Below, one piece after another: positions 46,482 through 55,566 of a DNA stretch of 64,000 bases. Origin of the DNA: Frondihabitans peucedani (GTDB taxonomy: Bacteria > Actinomycetota > Actinomycetes > Actinomycetales > Microbacteriaceae); NCBI RefSeq assembly GCF_039537585.1, contig NZ_BAABAU010000001.1, positions 1,674,001 through 1,738,000 of the forward strand. Direction: 5' to 3'. The stretch's first letter is position 1; the number at the start of each line of letters is the position of its first letter. A program made the translations under genes and the position numbers. The notes below the pieces were generated by a model. The model was not told the origin of the DNA, ran no database searches, and worked only from the letters and a program-made list of their open reading frames with translations.

Positions 46482-46963
46482 ATGACGATCGAAGCCGTCC
46501 GCCCTGATTCCCCAACGGCGACTCAGATCGTTCACTGCCACATGAGCGACGTCGCGTCTCGGTGGAACGGGCGGCCAGCAACAGGGGTCGAGGTCGATCC
46601 GGCGCTCCACGATGAGCCCTCCGACGACCTGGGAGGTGCCACTGGAGTGCTGTCGGTCGCCGGAGAAGGCGGCAGCGCCCTCGGCGGCGCCGGCGTCCGA
46701 TTCCTCGGCGAGGCGGCCGAGCTCACGAAAGTATTCACGTCGTCGTCACGTCGAGGACGAGGTGTCGGCTCGCAGCTCCTCCGCGAGGTGGAAGAAGCCT
46801 GCCGAGAGCGCGGGATCGGGATTCTCCGGCTCCACACTCGCGCCGCCTTGACGGAGGCATGCGGGATGTACGAGCGAAATGGCTTCGAGCGCGTGGCGCC
46901 TTCAACGATGAGCCGCATTCCGACCGCTGGTACAGCAAGACGCTCGCGAGCTCTACCCGCTAG
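46482..46963 (+). pseudogene. GNAT-family acetyltransferase, frameshifted near the C-terminus
   Basis: The first 140 residues are a GNAT acetyltransferase: the acetyl-CoA loop is SSRRGRGVGSQLLREVEEACRERG and the NGFERV segment closes motif B. After about position 46898 the expected ending continues in another frame (FNDEPHSDRWYSKTLASSTR, stop at 46961-46963), while the original frame runs on to 47231 with unrelated Arg-rich sequence. Adding one base at GGCGCC (46896-46900) would restore it. Either a real one-base deletion or a sequence error. ATG at 46482; a GTG at 46479 is the alternative. Confidence 0.7.
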
Positions 46964-47394
46964 CCGATGGTCGATCGGGCTGGAGGTCGTGCCACCGCTT
47001 GGGCGCCGGTCGCGGCGATGGTCTCGCGGTACGCCTCGATCTTCCGTTCCAGCGCAGCGAGGTGCCGCTGCACCTCCGCCTGCCGAGCGAGAACGGTCGC
47101 ATGGTGCTGCTCGAGGAGCGCAAGCCGCGCGGCATCGTCAGCGCCAGCTCGGTACGCGGCCGCGTACTCGCGCATCTCCTGCACGCTCATCCCTGTCCCG
47201 CGGAGCATCACTGTCCCGGCGAGCCAGCTGAGCGTCGCCGTGTCATACCGCCGCCACCCATCCTGCCCACGCTCAGGAGCCGGCGCGATCCCTTCCTTCT
47301 CGTAGTAGCGGATCGTGTCGACCGTGATGCCGAGCAGCTCCGCCGCAGCGCTGATCGTGATCGGCTCATCGACGTGGACCTCGGGAAGCAGCAT
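46960..47394 (-). CDS. MerR-family regulator
   Basis: A 144-residue MerR protein. Winged HTH at residues 12-80: ITISAAAELLGITVDTIRYYEKEGI is diagnostic, followed by GWRRYDTATLSWLAG and a dimerising coiled coil from about 88. No metal-binding cysteines, so it belongs with the aldehyde- or stress-type MerR proteins. Divergent from an aldo/keto reductase, a common pairing in which MerR activates the reductase. The gene end overlaps the restored GNAT stop by 4 bases. Confidence 0.88.
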   Translation of the reverse strand: MLLPEVHVDEPITISAAAELLGITVDTIRYYEKEGIAPAPERGQDGWRRYDTATLSWLAGTVMLRGTGMSVQEMREYAAAYRAGADDAARLALLEQHHATVLARQAEVQRHLAALERKIEAYRETIAATGAQAVARPPARSTIG

Positions 47395-47410
47395 GAGCCG
47401 AGTCTCCCAC

Positions 47411-47442
47411 TTGACATGGTGCGCACACCAGGGTGGAAGGTC
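47411..47442 (+). promoter_or_regulatory. Candidate MerR-controlled promoter of the aldo/keto reductase
   Basis: TTGACA at 47411-47416 is followed by TGGTGCGCACACCA (47417-47430), a 5+5 inverted repeat placed right behind the -35, where MerR proteins bind. A -10 is not clear. Position between the divergent genes supports it. Confidence 0.4.
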
Positions 47443-47483
47443 GTCATCGTCCGGGTCATCCCGGCGACGAACGGAGAACGCCC

Positions 47484-48467
47484 ATGCAGAACATCCCTCT
47501 CGGCTCCCAAGGCCTGGTCACGTCCGCGCTCGGGCTCGGATGCATGGGCATGAGCGCCTTCTACGGCGGTGCAACAGAAGCCGGCTCCGCCGCGACCATC
47601 CATCGCGCGCTCGATGTCGGGATCACCCTCTTCGACACCGCGGAGGCCTACGGGCCGTTCGAGAACGAGAAGCTCCTCGGCCAGGTGCTCGGCTCCGATC
47701 GAGACCGTGTCGTCGTCGCGTCGAAGTTCGCCACCGACTTCACCGACGACGGCCAGCCGATCGGTCTCGACGGCTCTCCAGAGCACGCACGACGGGCCAT
47801 CGACCGGTCCCTCCGGCACCTCGGCACCGACCACGTCGACCTCTGGTACCTCCACCGGGCGGACCCGAACGTCCCGATCGAGGACACCGTCGGCGCGATG
47901 GCTGAAGCCGTGACCGCCGGCAAGGCCCGCTACATCGGCGTCTCCGAGACGTCAGCCGAGACCCTGCGCCGGGCGCACGCGACGTTCCCGATCACGGCGA
48001 TCCAGTCCGAGTACAGCCTCTTCGAGCGCGACGCCGAGCACAACGGCGTCCTCGACACCGCTTCAGAGCTCGGGATCGGGTTCGTGCCCTTCTCGCCGCT
48101 CGGCCGCGGGTTCCTCTCCGGCACCGTCACCCGGAAGGACGACCTCCCCGAGGGGGACGCCCGGCGGAACCTGCCCCGGTTCTCCGACGAGGCGATCGAT
48201 GCGAACCTCCGCGTCGTCGACGCGCTCAAGGTCATCGCTGACGAGAAAGGGGTCACGACGGCGCAGCTCGCGCTCGCGTGGCTGGTTCAGGCCGGCACCG
48301 TCCCGATCCCCGGGACCACGAAGCCGTCCCGGGTCGAGGAGAACGCCGCCGCTGTCGACGTCGCCCTCACCACTGGCGATCTCGAACGCATCGCAGCGGC
48401 CTCTCCTCACGGCGTGGCCGTCGGTACCCGCAACACCGAAGCAGGAATGGCCCGCGACCGCGGCTGA
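47484..48467 (+). CDS. Aldo/keto reductase
   Basis: A 327-residue AKR of the YajO/AKR13-like group. Tetrad residues: Asp and Tyr in LFDTAEAYGPF, Lys in VVVASKFATD, His in LWYLHRAD. The C-terminal TVPIPGTTKPSRVEENAAA binds NADPH. ATG with GGAGAA upstream. Probably activated by the divergent MerR protein. It is the last clear gene before the low-density junction at 48.5 kb. Confidence 0.9.
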   Translation: MQNIPLGSQGLVTSALGLGCMGMSAFYGGATEAGSAATIHRALDVGITLFDTAEAYGPFENEKLLGQVLGSDRDRVVVASKFATDFTDDGQPIGLDGSPEHARRAIDRSLRHLGTDHVDLWYLHRADPNVPIEDTVGAMAEAVTAGKARYIGVSETSAETLRRAHATFPITAIQSEYSLFERDAEHNGVLDTASELGIGFVPFSPLGRGFLSGTVTRKDDLPEGDARRNLPRFSDEAIDANLRVVDALKVIADEKGVTTAQLALAWLVQAGTVPIPGTTKPSRVEENAAAVDVALTTGDLERIAAASPHGVAVGTRNTEAGMARDRG

Positions 48468-48815
48468 CCCGAACGGAACTCCCCCGCAGCAGCAGGCGCG
48501 GCGGGGCGTCCGTCGCGTCCGACAGCCGATCGCCTATCGGGCACTGAGGACCTCTGTGGCAGGCTGCCCCGCCGTCGGAATCTGGAAGGATGAGGGCGCT
48601 CAGTTTGGGGCGTCGTGGGTCGACGAAGATTACGGGGTGCAGCCCAAATCGCCGGTCGCTGAAAGCCAGGACGGTCACTATGTCCGTCGTCTGCCTCTCA
48701 CTGAGGGGTCCTAGGGAAGACGTTCCGTTTTGCAGGGGATGAAGCTTGTGAGCCCTGGCATGGGCCGTCTCGTCACGAAGTCCGCCGTCATTGTGGCCGC
48801 GCCCTAGATCAGAAC
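48468..48815. other. 348-bp junction without a gene
   Basis: Frames here are open but have no recognisable product or ribosome site. The stretch 48540-48715 reads like debris: ACTGAGGACC near its left side and ACTGAGGGGTCC near its right side recall insertion-element ends, but no transposase or clear inverted repeat is present. It separates chromosome-like genes from the defence genes. Confidence 0.4.
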
Positions 48816-49916
48816 TCACGCCGGCGGTGTCACGAGCACGAGTCTTGCGGTGTCGACGTCATCCCGAGCGCGCAGTTGTGGGAGGTCCGACCCATCGAGT
48901 GCCGCAGCCTGCATTCGAACCTTCGCCTGTTCCAGCGCCGTCGCCAGGGACTGAGCTGACGCAATCGCCGAATAGAAGGCTGCAGCGAACACAGTCGCGG
49001 AGGTGTCCCCGATGGAATCAGACATGCCGATCACTGCCGGAACCGTCTGAAGAATTTCCTCCGCGCCAGCGAGACTCTCGCAAGCGTTTAGTACGAGCAG
49101 CCGTGGTGGATCGTCCGTGGCACCGAGCGCCCGCGCGAGTAGCTGGAAGTCGATATCACTGCCGTCCAGGTCGCCCGCGTCGTTCTCCATGAACAAGCCA
49201 GCCGCGCTCGCATGGCCGGAATAGTGCACGATGTGAGGGCGATGGTCGTTCAGACCATCGATCAAGTCGTTGAGCGTAGCCGCCGGTGCATGGTCGATCT
49301 GCACCAGATCGCGGTACTTCGATCCGCGTAACGCCTGTCGGACCTGACGTACTTCCTGATCGACGCGCAGCCAAGTGCCAACTTGCTGGACAGTCCCGTC
49401 GGGATAGGTTACCGACTGTTCAATCGCATCTGGATTCGCCGTGAGGTAGAGCACACGCAACTTGTCTGGTTCCGGTGGGCGAACTTCGACGTATCGGATT
49501 TCTGGGCCCGGACGGCTCAAGCGCGCGAGGTCCCTTGCATGGCTGCGTTCACCCTGCCGGCGCTTGGTATCCTCCTGCTTCTGCCTACTGGCGGCACCTC
49601 GCTCTTCGCTCGTTTCGGCGCTACGAAGCGAAGTTGTCTTCGACGCAATCGTTTTTTCGACCCCAGCGAGGTCCTTCCGTACCTTCGCGATCTTGTTTTC
49701 GGCTGCCACCAGCTTCTTGTCTTCGCGCTCGGCCGCCGACAGGGCGTTACGGATCGTGGCGGCGTTTTTTGACCGTCCAGCCTGGTCTCGCTTCTTTCTG
49801 GAGGACTCGCGGGCACCGCTCGCCTCCTTCTCCGCTTTTGCAATGTCCGCGGACAGCGTCGCCTTACGCGATTGCAACCGGGCAAGTTCTGCGCGGAGTG
49901 TGTCGCTGCGTGCCAT
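48816..49916 (-). CDS. CHAT-domain (caspase-like) protease with N-terminal coiled coil
   Basis: A 366-residue protein. Residues 1-130 are a Lys/Glu/Ala/Arg-rich coiled coil. Residues 150-360 form a CHAT (caspase HetF-associated) peptidase: strand [10 protein letters not shown], catalytic His235 in [10 protein letters not shown] and Cys279 in LLVLNACES, then [15 protein letters not shown]. Both dyad residues are intact. CHAT proteases act in bacterial immunity and programmed death (for example gasdermin activation and Craspase). ATG with GAGGGGAAGAG upstream. A 45-residue zinc-ribbon gene lies 154 bp upstream on the same strand. Start codon usage and lower GC differ from the chromosome part. 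Confidence 0.87.
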   Translation of the reverse strand: MARSDTLRAELARLQSRKATLSADIAKAEKEASGARESSRKKRDQAGRSKNAATIRNALSAAEREDKKLVAAENKIAKVRKDLAGVEKTIASKTTSLRSAETSEERGAASRQKQEDTKRRQGERSHARDLARLSRPGPEIRYVEVRPPEPDKLRVLYLTANPDAIEQSVTYPDGTVQQVGTWLRVDQEVRQVRQALRGSKYRDLVQIDHAPAATLNDLIDGLNDHRPHIVHYSGHASAAGLFMENDAGDLDGSDIDFQLLARALGATDDPPRLLVLNACESLAGAEEILQTVPAVIGMSDSIGDTSATVFAAAFYSAIASAQSLATALEQAKVRMQAAALDGSDLPQLRARDDVDTARLVLVTPPA

Positions 49917-50070
49917 AGCGTCTCTTCCCCTCAGTCAACATCTCTCGCAGGTGCAATCCGGAAGCGACCGGAGTGCTCCTCCTGCATCTGCCGCAGCAAA
50001 ACCGCCGACGTCCTTTGAGGCGTCGACCGTGCTCCAGCTCTTGAGCGCTCATTTCACTATCTCAGGGGCA

Positions 50071-50208
50071 TCAGACCCGGACGGTGAATTCCTTGCCGCA
50101 GTGGCCACACTTCATGAGACCGCCGGTGAGACGGGTATAGGGGCCGAGATTGCGCCCGCACTTGGGACAGGGTACGTAGATCAGTCCATCAACTCGGCGA
50201 GTAGCCAT
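50071..50208 (-). CDS. 45-residue zinc-ribbon protein
   Basis: A very short gene: ATG at 50208, TGA at 50071, with AAGGAG 7 bases upstream. The product contains two CPxCG-type knuckles, VPCPKCGRNLG (Cys14, Cys17) and LMKCGHCGKEF (Cys34, Cys37), spaced as a rubredoxin-like zinc ribbon with almost nothing else. It is the probable first gene of a unit with the CHAT protease. Possible roles: DNA/RNA or peptide sensing, or an adaptor that activates the protease. The excellent ribosome site and motif make it a real gene despite its size. Confidence 0.75.
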   Translation of the reverse strand: MATRRVDGLIYVPCPKCGRNLGPYTRLTGGLMKCGHCGKEFTVRV

Positions 50209-50698
50209 CGCGTAACTCCTTCGTTACCGTTTTTGTTCAATTTCACTGACTGAATACTCAAAACATAGCGGAAGGCACTGACAGCTACGGTTTGTTTGCG
50301 TTTGCGTCAATTGCACTCGGCGACAACACCTCGTCCAGACTTCCTACTGCTCCGGGGGCCTACGCGCGGCTAAGCGGAGGCGTGCGTTACGCCTGGCGGG
50401 GCGAAAACCAAGTCTCGCCAGCCGATCGGTCACCGAACGACCGCGAGCGTCATCCACTCCTCCGCGGCCACTTGGCTCGAGACGTCTCGATAGACCAGTC
50501 CGGTGCCGATCTCGATGAGCGATCGGCTAGTGGACCCCCTCGCTAGCCGAGCAGCTCGCGGACCTGAAACGAGGACGGCCCCGTTACGTCGCGCAATAGC
50601 AGTAGCCGTTCGACCTGAAATCGGATCTTTTCCGCCGCTTTGGCCTAGGACTGCGCGCCTTCAGCGACGGCGTCCCTTGGAAGTCGTATGCTCCGCTC
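50209..50698. other. 490-bp divergent region between zinc-ribbon and DUF3800 genes
   Basis: The 90 bases next to the zinc-ribbon gene are AT-rich (long T and A runs at 50228-50275) and must hold its promoter. The remainder up to 50698 has short frames in both strands but none with a ribosome site or recognisable product. Confidence 0.5.
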
Positions 50699-51718
50699 GT
50701 GATTTTGCAGGTGGTCGGTGATGAATCAGGTTCTGACGGCGAAAACCTCAGCAGTGCAACGCACCGCACGTTCAGCTACGGCACGACAGCGCTTTCCATC
50801 GCGGAGGCCCAGGATGTTGTGGTTCAGACTCGTGAAGCGCTTGGGTCCACGAAAGCGGAGGCTCGACAAGGTAGCGAACTGAAAGCATCAAAGCTGTTCA
50901 AGAAGCACCGCACTGTCGCTGAGTCACTTTTCCTGCCCGGTGGGCCCTTGGCGGCAACATCAAGCGTGTACCTGGCAGATAAAGCAAAGTTTTTGGCCGG
51001 CAAGATGATTTCACTCCTCGTAGAGGAGCATGAATCCAGCCTCGGCACGCCGCCCGCTATGCATATTCAGGGCTACTACGCGGACGAGATGACAGACCAA
51101 ATCTTACCAGCTCTTGACGAAAGCACGCGAGCCGAATTGCTTTCAAGTTTCAACGCGTTGTGTAAGTCATACAAAGTTCCATTCGCACCAACTGGTCGTG
51201 CCGACAGATTTATCAGAGCCCTCCGTCTAGCAAATGTGGCCGGCTCGCACAACCGACGCGCTTCGCGAATGCTTGGACGGTTGTGGGATGCACGCCACGA
51301 GGCGTATGCGATCGAGGGTGACGATTCTGCGACCCTTGATCTTGACCCGATGCTGCCCACGATGTTGGTTGTCGCGACTACTTGGCACAACCGATTTCAC
51401 GGTGCCGCGTTCGAAATGTACATTGACGAGTACCGTCAACTAACGCCGCTGATGTTTGAGATTATCAAGTCGGTTGCCTCATCGATGTATGGCGTACGGC
51501 TTCAAGACATCGTTCAAATCAATTCGGCTACCGATCCGCGCGTGCAGCTTGCCGATTGGATCGCTGGTGCCGGTCGCATCGCAGCAGGTGAGGTGCTAAG
51601 CGGTACGCCGAGCAGACTCAGCGACCTGGTGCGGCCGCTTATTGATCCCGACAGCATGCGGTCGCCCGACTCGGCACTGCAACGGTGGCTCGACGGTGGG
51701 TCTTCGTTCGAAGCCTAA
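50699..51718 (+). CDS. DUF3800-like protein
   Basis: A 339-residue protein. The N-terminus VVGDESGSDGEN matches the DESG opening of DUF3800 proteins (predicted RNase H/integrase-like fold), the middle has EMYIDEYRQLTP, and the end has the typical RVQLADWIAGAGR. The three Asp/Glu-containing motifs suggest a metal-dependent nuclease site. Start is GTG at 50699, the only usual codon before the motif. Notably AT-rich with rare codons (TTT, AAA), so recently acquired. The AIPR gene follows by 198 bp on the same strand. Family identity is probable, not certain. Confidence 0.62.
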   Translation: MILQVVGDESGSDGENLSSATHRTFSYGTTALSIAEAQDVVVQTREALGSTKAEARQGSELKASKLFKKHRTVAESLFLPGGPLAATSSVYLADKAKFLAGKMISLLVEEHESSLGTPPAMHIQGYYADEMTDQILPALDESTRAELLSSFNALCKSYKVPFAPTGRADRFIRALRLANVAGSHNRRASRMLGRLWDARHEAYAIEGDDSATLDLDPMLPTMLVVATTWHNRFHGAAFEMYIDEYRQLTPLMFEIIKSVASSMYGVRLQDIVQINSATDPRVQLADWIAGAGRIAAGEVLSGTPSRLSDLVRPLIDPDSMRSPDSALQRWLDGGSSFEA

Positions 51719-51916
51719 ATAGCTGCGTCAAAGAATTAGCGGGCGGGGGGTGTTGCGATGGTGGCGACGGATCTGCGCCGAAGGGAAAGCCGGCGCAGTT
51801 CAGCAGCAGTCTCCGGTACCGATCGTCTACTGGGACCCCCTCCCCTCACTGCCCGGCATCGTCCAGCACGGTTGCTAATGTGAGCGGCGATCACATCAAA
51901 CAACCGGGGGGCCATC

Positions 51917-53731
51917 TTGCCGACTTCTCACGAGCAACTCGCTCAAGAGTTTTTTAAGTCCTACTGCGAAGCCAATGCTGTTCCAGATAATCCCGGTCGC
52001 GCGTTCGTCCAGTACGTGTCACACCTCCTCATCCAGAGGGGTTCATTTGATGCGTCTCACGAACAACTGACCGATGGACTGACAGATGGCGCCTTGGACG
52101 GAGGGATCGACGCCGTCTACACACTCTTCAATAACGAGCCACTGGAGCCTGACAGCGACATTGTCGCTGGCGAGCTCCCCTCGGCCGCCAAGCAGGGCCA
52201 CGGCGAGCTCGAGGTAGTCGTCATCCAGACCAAGATGCACGGGATGGGCACGACCGCGATCGAAAAGCTCATCGCCAACTTGCCACGGCTCATGGACCTA
52301 AGTCCTGCAACCAACTTGACCACCACCGAGTTCAACGACGCCATCCTCGATCGCTTCGACATCGCCCGGGCTGCCTGGTCCGCACTGGCAGTGCGTGGCG
52401 TCAGGCTGAAATTCCGAGTGGCGCTTGGAACAATGTCCGATCTGTCGCCACTAAACGGCGAAACGGTGGCCAAGATTGACGAGCTAGAGAGGGTCCTCAA
52501 GGCGCTGCCGGCTGTCAGCAGCGTGGATGTTGATCTGGAGATGGCTCCGCAGCTCATTCAGCGGCACCGGCAGCTTCCACCCGAGAACTTCACGTTGGCC
52601 TATCAACGATCTCTAGCCAGCGGGGCGGGCACGATCACTCTGGTGCGACTGGCGGACTACGCCGCCTTCGTCGATGACGGATCTGGTCGTGTGCGACTCA
52701 GCCTTCTCGATGAGAACGTGCGTGATTACCAAGGTCAGGTGTTAGTCAACCAAGCCATCTCCGAAACGCTTGCATCGCCAGATGGCACGCCGTTCTGGTG
52801 GCTTAACAACGGCATCACCCTCATCTGCCAAGTGGCTACGACGGTAGGCGAGGCCGTCCACATGACAGCTCCTAAGGTCGTCAACGGTCTCCAGACCACG
52901 CGCGTGATCCACGATTTCCTCGCGAAGAATCCAGACTCCGCCGCCCGCGACCAGCTCGTACAGGTACGAATTCTCACCACGAGTGACGACAATCAGCGCG
53001 ATGCCGTCACGAGATCAACGAACAGCCAGACATCAGTTGATTCAGCCTCTCTTCGCGCGACTGACGCCGTTCAGAAGGACATCGAGTCGTACTTTGCAGC
53101 TCGAAGCATTTACTACGACCGCCGCAAGGGCAGCTTCCGCGAGCAACGCGCAAAGGGAGAAGCTGTCGTATCGATCCGAGACCTGGGCCAGGCGCTAACC
53201 GCCGTAGTTCTGGCTCGCCCAGATGAGGCCCGTGGAAAGCCCTCTAGCCTCCTAAAAGACGACACGCGCTACGCACAGATCTTCAACTCGACCGTCTCGC
53301 TTGACCTGTATCTCTTCGTGGTTCGTCTCGATGAACGAGTGGTCAGCGCTCTCGCTAGTGCCGCGGCAAACCTCCCAGGCGTACAGCGCCGCTACCTAAA
53401 GCTGCACGTTTTGACAGCAGTAGTCGCCGCCAAACTTGGGTTCTGGTCGACGGGAACGGCGCGACTGTCTAGTGTGCTGACAACGTGGCAACCCTCTGAC
53501 GACGAAGTAATCCAGGCTTTGAAAGTTGTCCAGTTCTCCCTGAAGAATTACAGCGCATCTTCGTCTAGCTCCTTGGAGAAGGCAACGAAGGTCCAAGGAT
53601 TCACGACGGTCTTGGCTGGCGTGCCATGGGGTGACGTGACCGCTTGGCTGTCTGCACAAGACGAAGAAGACGAGGCCGTTCAAGCTGCGATCGACAGTGC
53701 AGAAGCCCACCCCGGCTACGACGACATCTAA
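51917..53731 (+). CDS. AIPR-family abortive phage-infection protein
   Basis: A 604-residue protein of the AIPR family (PF10592), named from AbiK/abortive phage resistance. The hallmark segments are present: FWWLNNGITLIC near 295, VVNGLQTTRVIHDF near 323, and RSTNSQTSVDSASLRATD near 371. The N-terminal 150 residues contain LDGGIDAVYT and VVVIQTKMHG, which resemble a PD-(D/E)xK nuclease core (D..., Q-x-K). Start is TTG at 51917 with GGGGGG upstream. Expected to act in phage defence by a nuclease-type or translation-blocking mechanism; not proven here. Confidence 0.83.
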   Translation: MPTSHEQLAQEFFKSYCEANAVPDNPGRAFVQYVSHLLIQRGSFDASHEQLTDGLTDGALDGGIDAVYTLFNNEPLEPDSDIVAGELPSAAKQGHGELEVVVIQTKMHGMGTTAIEKLIANLPRLMDLSPATNLTTTEFNDAILDRFDIARAAWSALAVRGVRLKFRVALGTMSDLSPLNGETVAKIDELERVLKALPAVSSVDVDLEMAPQLIQRHRQLPPENFTLAYQRSLASGAGTITLVRLADYAAFVDDGSGRVRLSLLDENVRDYQGQVLVNQAISETLASPDGTPFWWLNNGITLICQVATTVGEAVHMTAPKVVNGLQTTRVIHDFLAKNPDSAARDQLVQVRILTTSDDNQRDAVTRSTNSQTSVDSASLRATDAVQKDIESYFAARSIYYDRRKGSFREQRAKGEAVVSIRDLGQALTAVVLARPDEARGKPSSLLKDDTRYAQIFNSTVSLDLYLFVVRLDERVVSALASAAANLPGVQRRYLKLHVLTAVVAAKLGFWSTGTARLSSVLTTWQPSDDEVIQALKVVQFSLKNYSASSSSSLEKATKVQGFTTVLAGVPWGDVTAWLSAQDEEDEAVQAAIDSAEAHPGYDDI

Positions 53732-53778
53732 GCCCCCAACCCATCACAGCGCGACTCTGCCCTGTGAGGAGCTGTCCG

Positions 53779-54342
53779 CTAGTTGGCGCGCTGAACAGCC
53801 CTGTAGACCGTGGACCGGGCGACTCCGAACAGCTCGGCAATCTCGCTCGTCGTGTGCTCGACGGTGCGGTGGAGCTGCACGAGGTGCTTCTCCTGCGAGG
53901 GGGTGAGCTTGGGCTTTCGGCCGCGAAGCTTGCCGGCGGCCTTCGCGATCGCCATGCCCTCCCGCGTGCGGGCACGGATGAGGTCGGCTTCGAACTCGGC
54001 GACCATGCCGAGGACGTTGAACAGGAGCCGACCGACGGGGTCGGTGGGGTCGTAGACCGCGCCCCCTAGGCTCAGCGCCACACCTTTCTTCGTCAGCTCG
54101 TCCGCGATGTCGGTCGCGTCGCGCAAAGACCGGGCGAGGCGGTCGAGCTTCGTGACGACCAGGACGTCGCCGGCACGACACGCAGCGAGGGCTTCGCGGA
54201 GGCCGGGCCGGGCTCGAGTCGTCCCCGACAGCCCGTGGTCAACATGCACGTGTTGACCGTCAACACCGAGCGCTGCGAGACCGTCACGTTGTGCTGCGAG
54301 ATCCTGTCCCGATGTCGAGACGCGGGCGTATCCGATGAGCAT
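53779..54342 (-). CDS. Serine resolvase/invertase
   Basis: A 187-residue serine recombinase of the Tn3 resolvase/Hin type. Catalytic domain residues 1-140: Ser9 in YARVSTSGQDL, DVLVVTKLDRLARS with the conserved Arg pair, and FNVLGMVAEFEADLIRARTREG. C-terminal HTH 150-185 (TTSEIAELFGVARSTVYRAVQR). ATG at 54342. Converges with the AIPR gene. It has no transposase beside it, so it is either a resolvase relic of a Tn3-like element or an invertase. Strong sign of mobile DNA. Confidence 0.9.
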   Translation of the reverse strand: MLIGYARVSTSGQDLAAQRDGLAALGVDGQHVHVDHGLSGTTRARPGLREALAACRAGDVLVVTKLDRLARSLRDATDIADELTKKGVALSLGGAVYDPTDPVGRLLFNVLGMVAEFEADLIRARTREGMAIAKAAGKLRGRKPKLTPSQEKHLVQLHRTVEHTTSEIAELFGVARSTVYRAVQRAN

Positions 54343-54617
54343 CAGATGACTGTAGCGTTAACACCCCCGTCACCGGGCATTTTTGCGGGATAGGCATACG
54401 CGAATTTGCAGGCCAGGTGCCACTTGGCCTCCGTCGACCAGAACGGTCGCCAGAAGGCGTCCCGATGAATGACCGGCCTCCGGGCATGGTCAACGGAACC
54501 GCCAGCAGGTCCAACGCCGAAAAGGCCGCAGAGAGGCCGTTGGGTTTCAACCCCGCAGGCCCATGAACCCTCCGGCCACAGTTAACTGGCCTTTCACTCG
54601 CGGGAGGGGCAGCACGT

Positions 54618-55211
54618 ATGGATTTCAAGCCAACGAGCGACCACGTTGAGGCCCGGTGGCGGCGGCAGAGCACACGAGTCCTCCACGCTGGCCGTGTCGT
54701 CCTGACGGAGCACACTGTCGAGTTACCCACCGGAGAGGTAACGATGTTTGAAGTCGACGAGAGCATCACGTACGCCGTCGCTGTCCTCATCTGCCCCGAA
54801 CCCGGTTCCGTGATCCTCACCCGGCAATACCGCTACCCGATCGACGCATGGATCTTCGACCTTCCGGGTGGGGCTGGAAACGAGAACGAAGACCCAGCGG
54901 ACGCAGCTCGTCGCGAGTGTCGCGAGGAGACGGGTCTCATCCCGGACGAGCTCGTGCATCTGCACACCATCTACCCCAACCCCGGTCGCTCCGCGTGGCC
55001 GTTGCACCTCTTCTTCGCCACGACCACGACCCAGGGGAAGCCGGATATCTCCGATCCATCTGAACAGGTCGTCACGGTGATCACCTTGCTCGAAGACCTT
55101 GACCGGCTCATCAGGACCGGCGACATCATCGACCCGGCGCTTCTCACTGCACGTCTCTTCGCAGGTCTCCACAAACTTCTCCCGGCCCTCGCCCCGACGT
55201 CGAGAGGCTGA
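54618..55211 (+). CDS. Nudix hydrolase (ADP-ribose pyrophosphatase-like)
   Basis: A 197-residue Nudix protein. The box GAGNENE(x7)REcrEETGL fits GX5EX7REUXEEXGU exactly, near residues 91-113. YRYPIDAWIFDLPGG before the box and the YPNPGRS loop after it fit the NudF/ADP-ribose group. ATG with GGGAGGGG upstream. Nudix ADPR hydrolases can counter NAD-depleting defences, which is relevant in this island, but housekeeping is equally possible. Confidence 0.9.
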   Translation: MDFKPTSDHVEARWRRQSTRVLHAGRVVLTEHTVELPTGEVTMFEVDESITYAVAVLICPEPGSVILTRQYRYPIDAWIFDLPGGAGNENEDPADAARRECREETGLIPDELVHLHTIYPNPGRSAWPLHLFFATTTTQGKPDISDPSEQVVTVITLLEDLDRLIRTGDIIDPALLTARLFAGLHKLLPALAPTSRG

Positions 55212-55422
55212 CGAAGGAACTCTGCCCGTAGCCACGAAGGGCTGAAAAAGCGCCAGAGACGAAGCGCGACAGCATACGAACGGTAGGGGTTCCCCCTCGG
55301 GCATGGTGGCGATTGGCTCCTCAACGTACGACTACCCGTCGACGTCACGGCGGCGGCAAGACCCTCGGGCTTGGCTCAACTCAGGGCAGCTAGCCTGCGT
55401 TCTCAAAAAGGAAGTCAAACTC

Positions 55423-55527
55423 ATGGGTGCATCCGTGCTTGGTTCGTACTGGTGGATCGCTCTCCTGGTCATCGCGGCCATCGTCGGCTACGCGATCTAC
55501 AACTCGTTCAAACACAGAGACCGGTAA
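55423..55527 (+). CDS. 34-residue membrane peptide
   Basis: ATG at 55423 with AAAGGAAG 8 bases before it. The product (MGASVLGSYWWIALLVIAAIV...) is one TM helix with a short basic tail KHRDR. It heads the group of small membrane and PH-domain genes. Function unknown; a regulatory micropeptide or toxin is possible. Confidence 0.55.
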   Translation: MGASVLGSYWWIALLVIAAIVGYAIYNSFKHRDR

Positions 55528-55566
55528 CACCTGCGTCCCCTTGGCGCCGGAGAGAGGCCCACCCCC

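Noticed and set aside
48540-48720. A possible insertion sequence at the island edge
   Set aside because: Only loose similarity between the two ends and no transposase; listed as an uncharacterised junction instead.
54343-54617. A res site upstream of the resolvase
   Set aside because: No convincing set of three inverted sub-sites could be found by eye.
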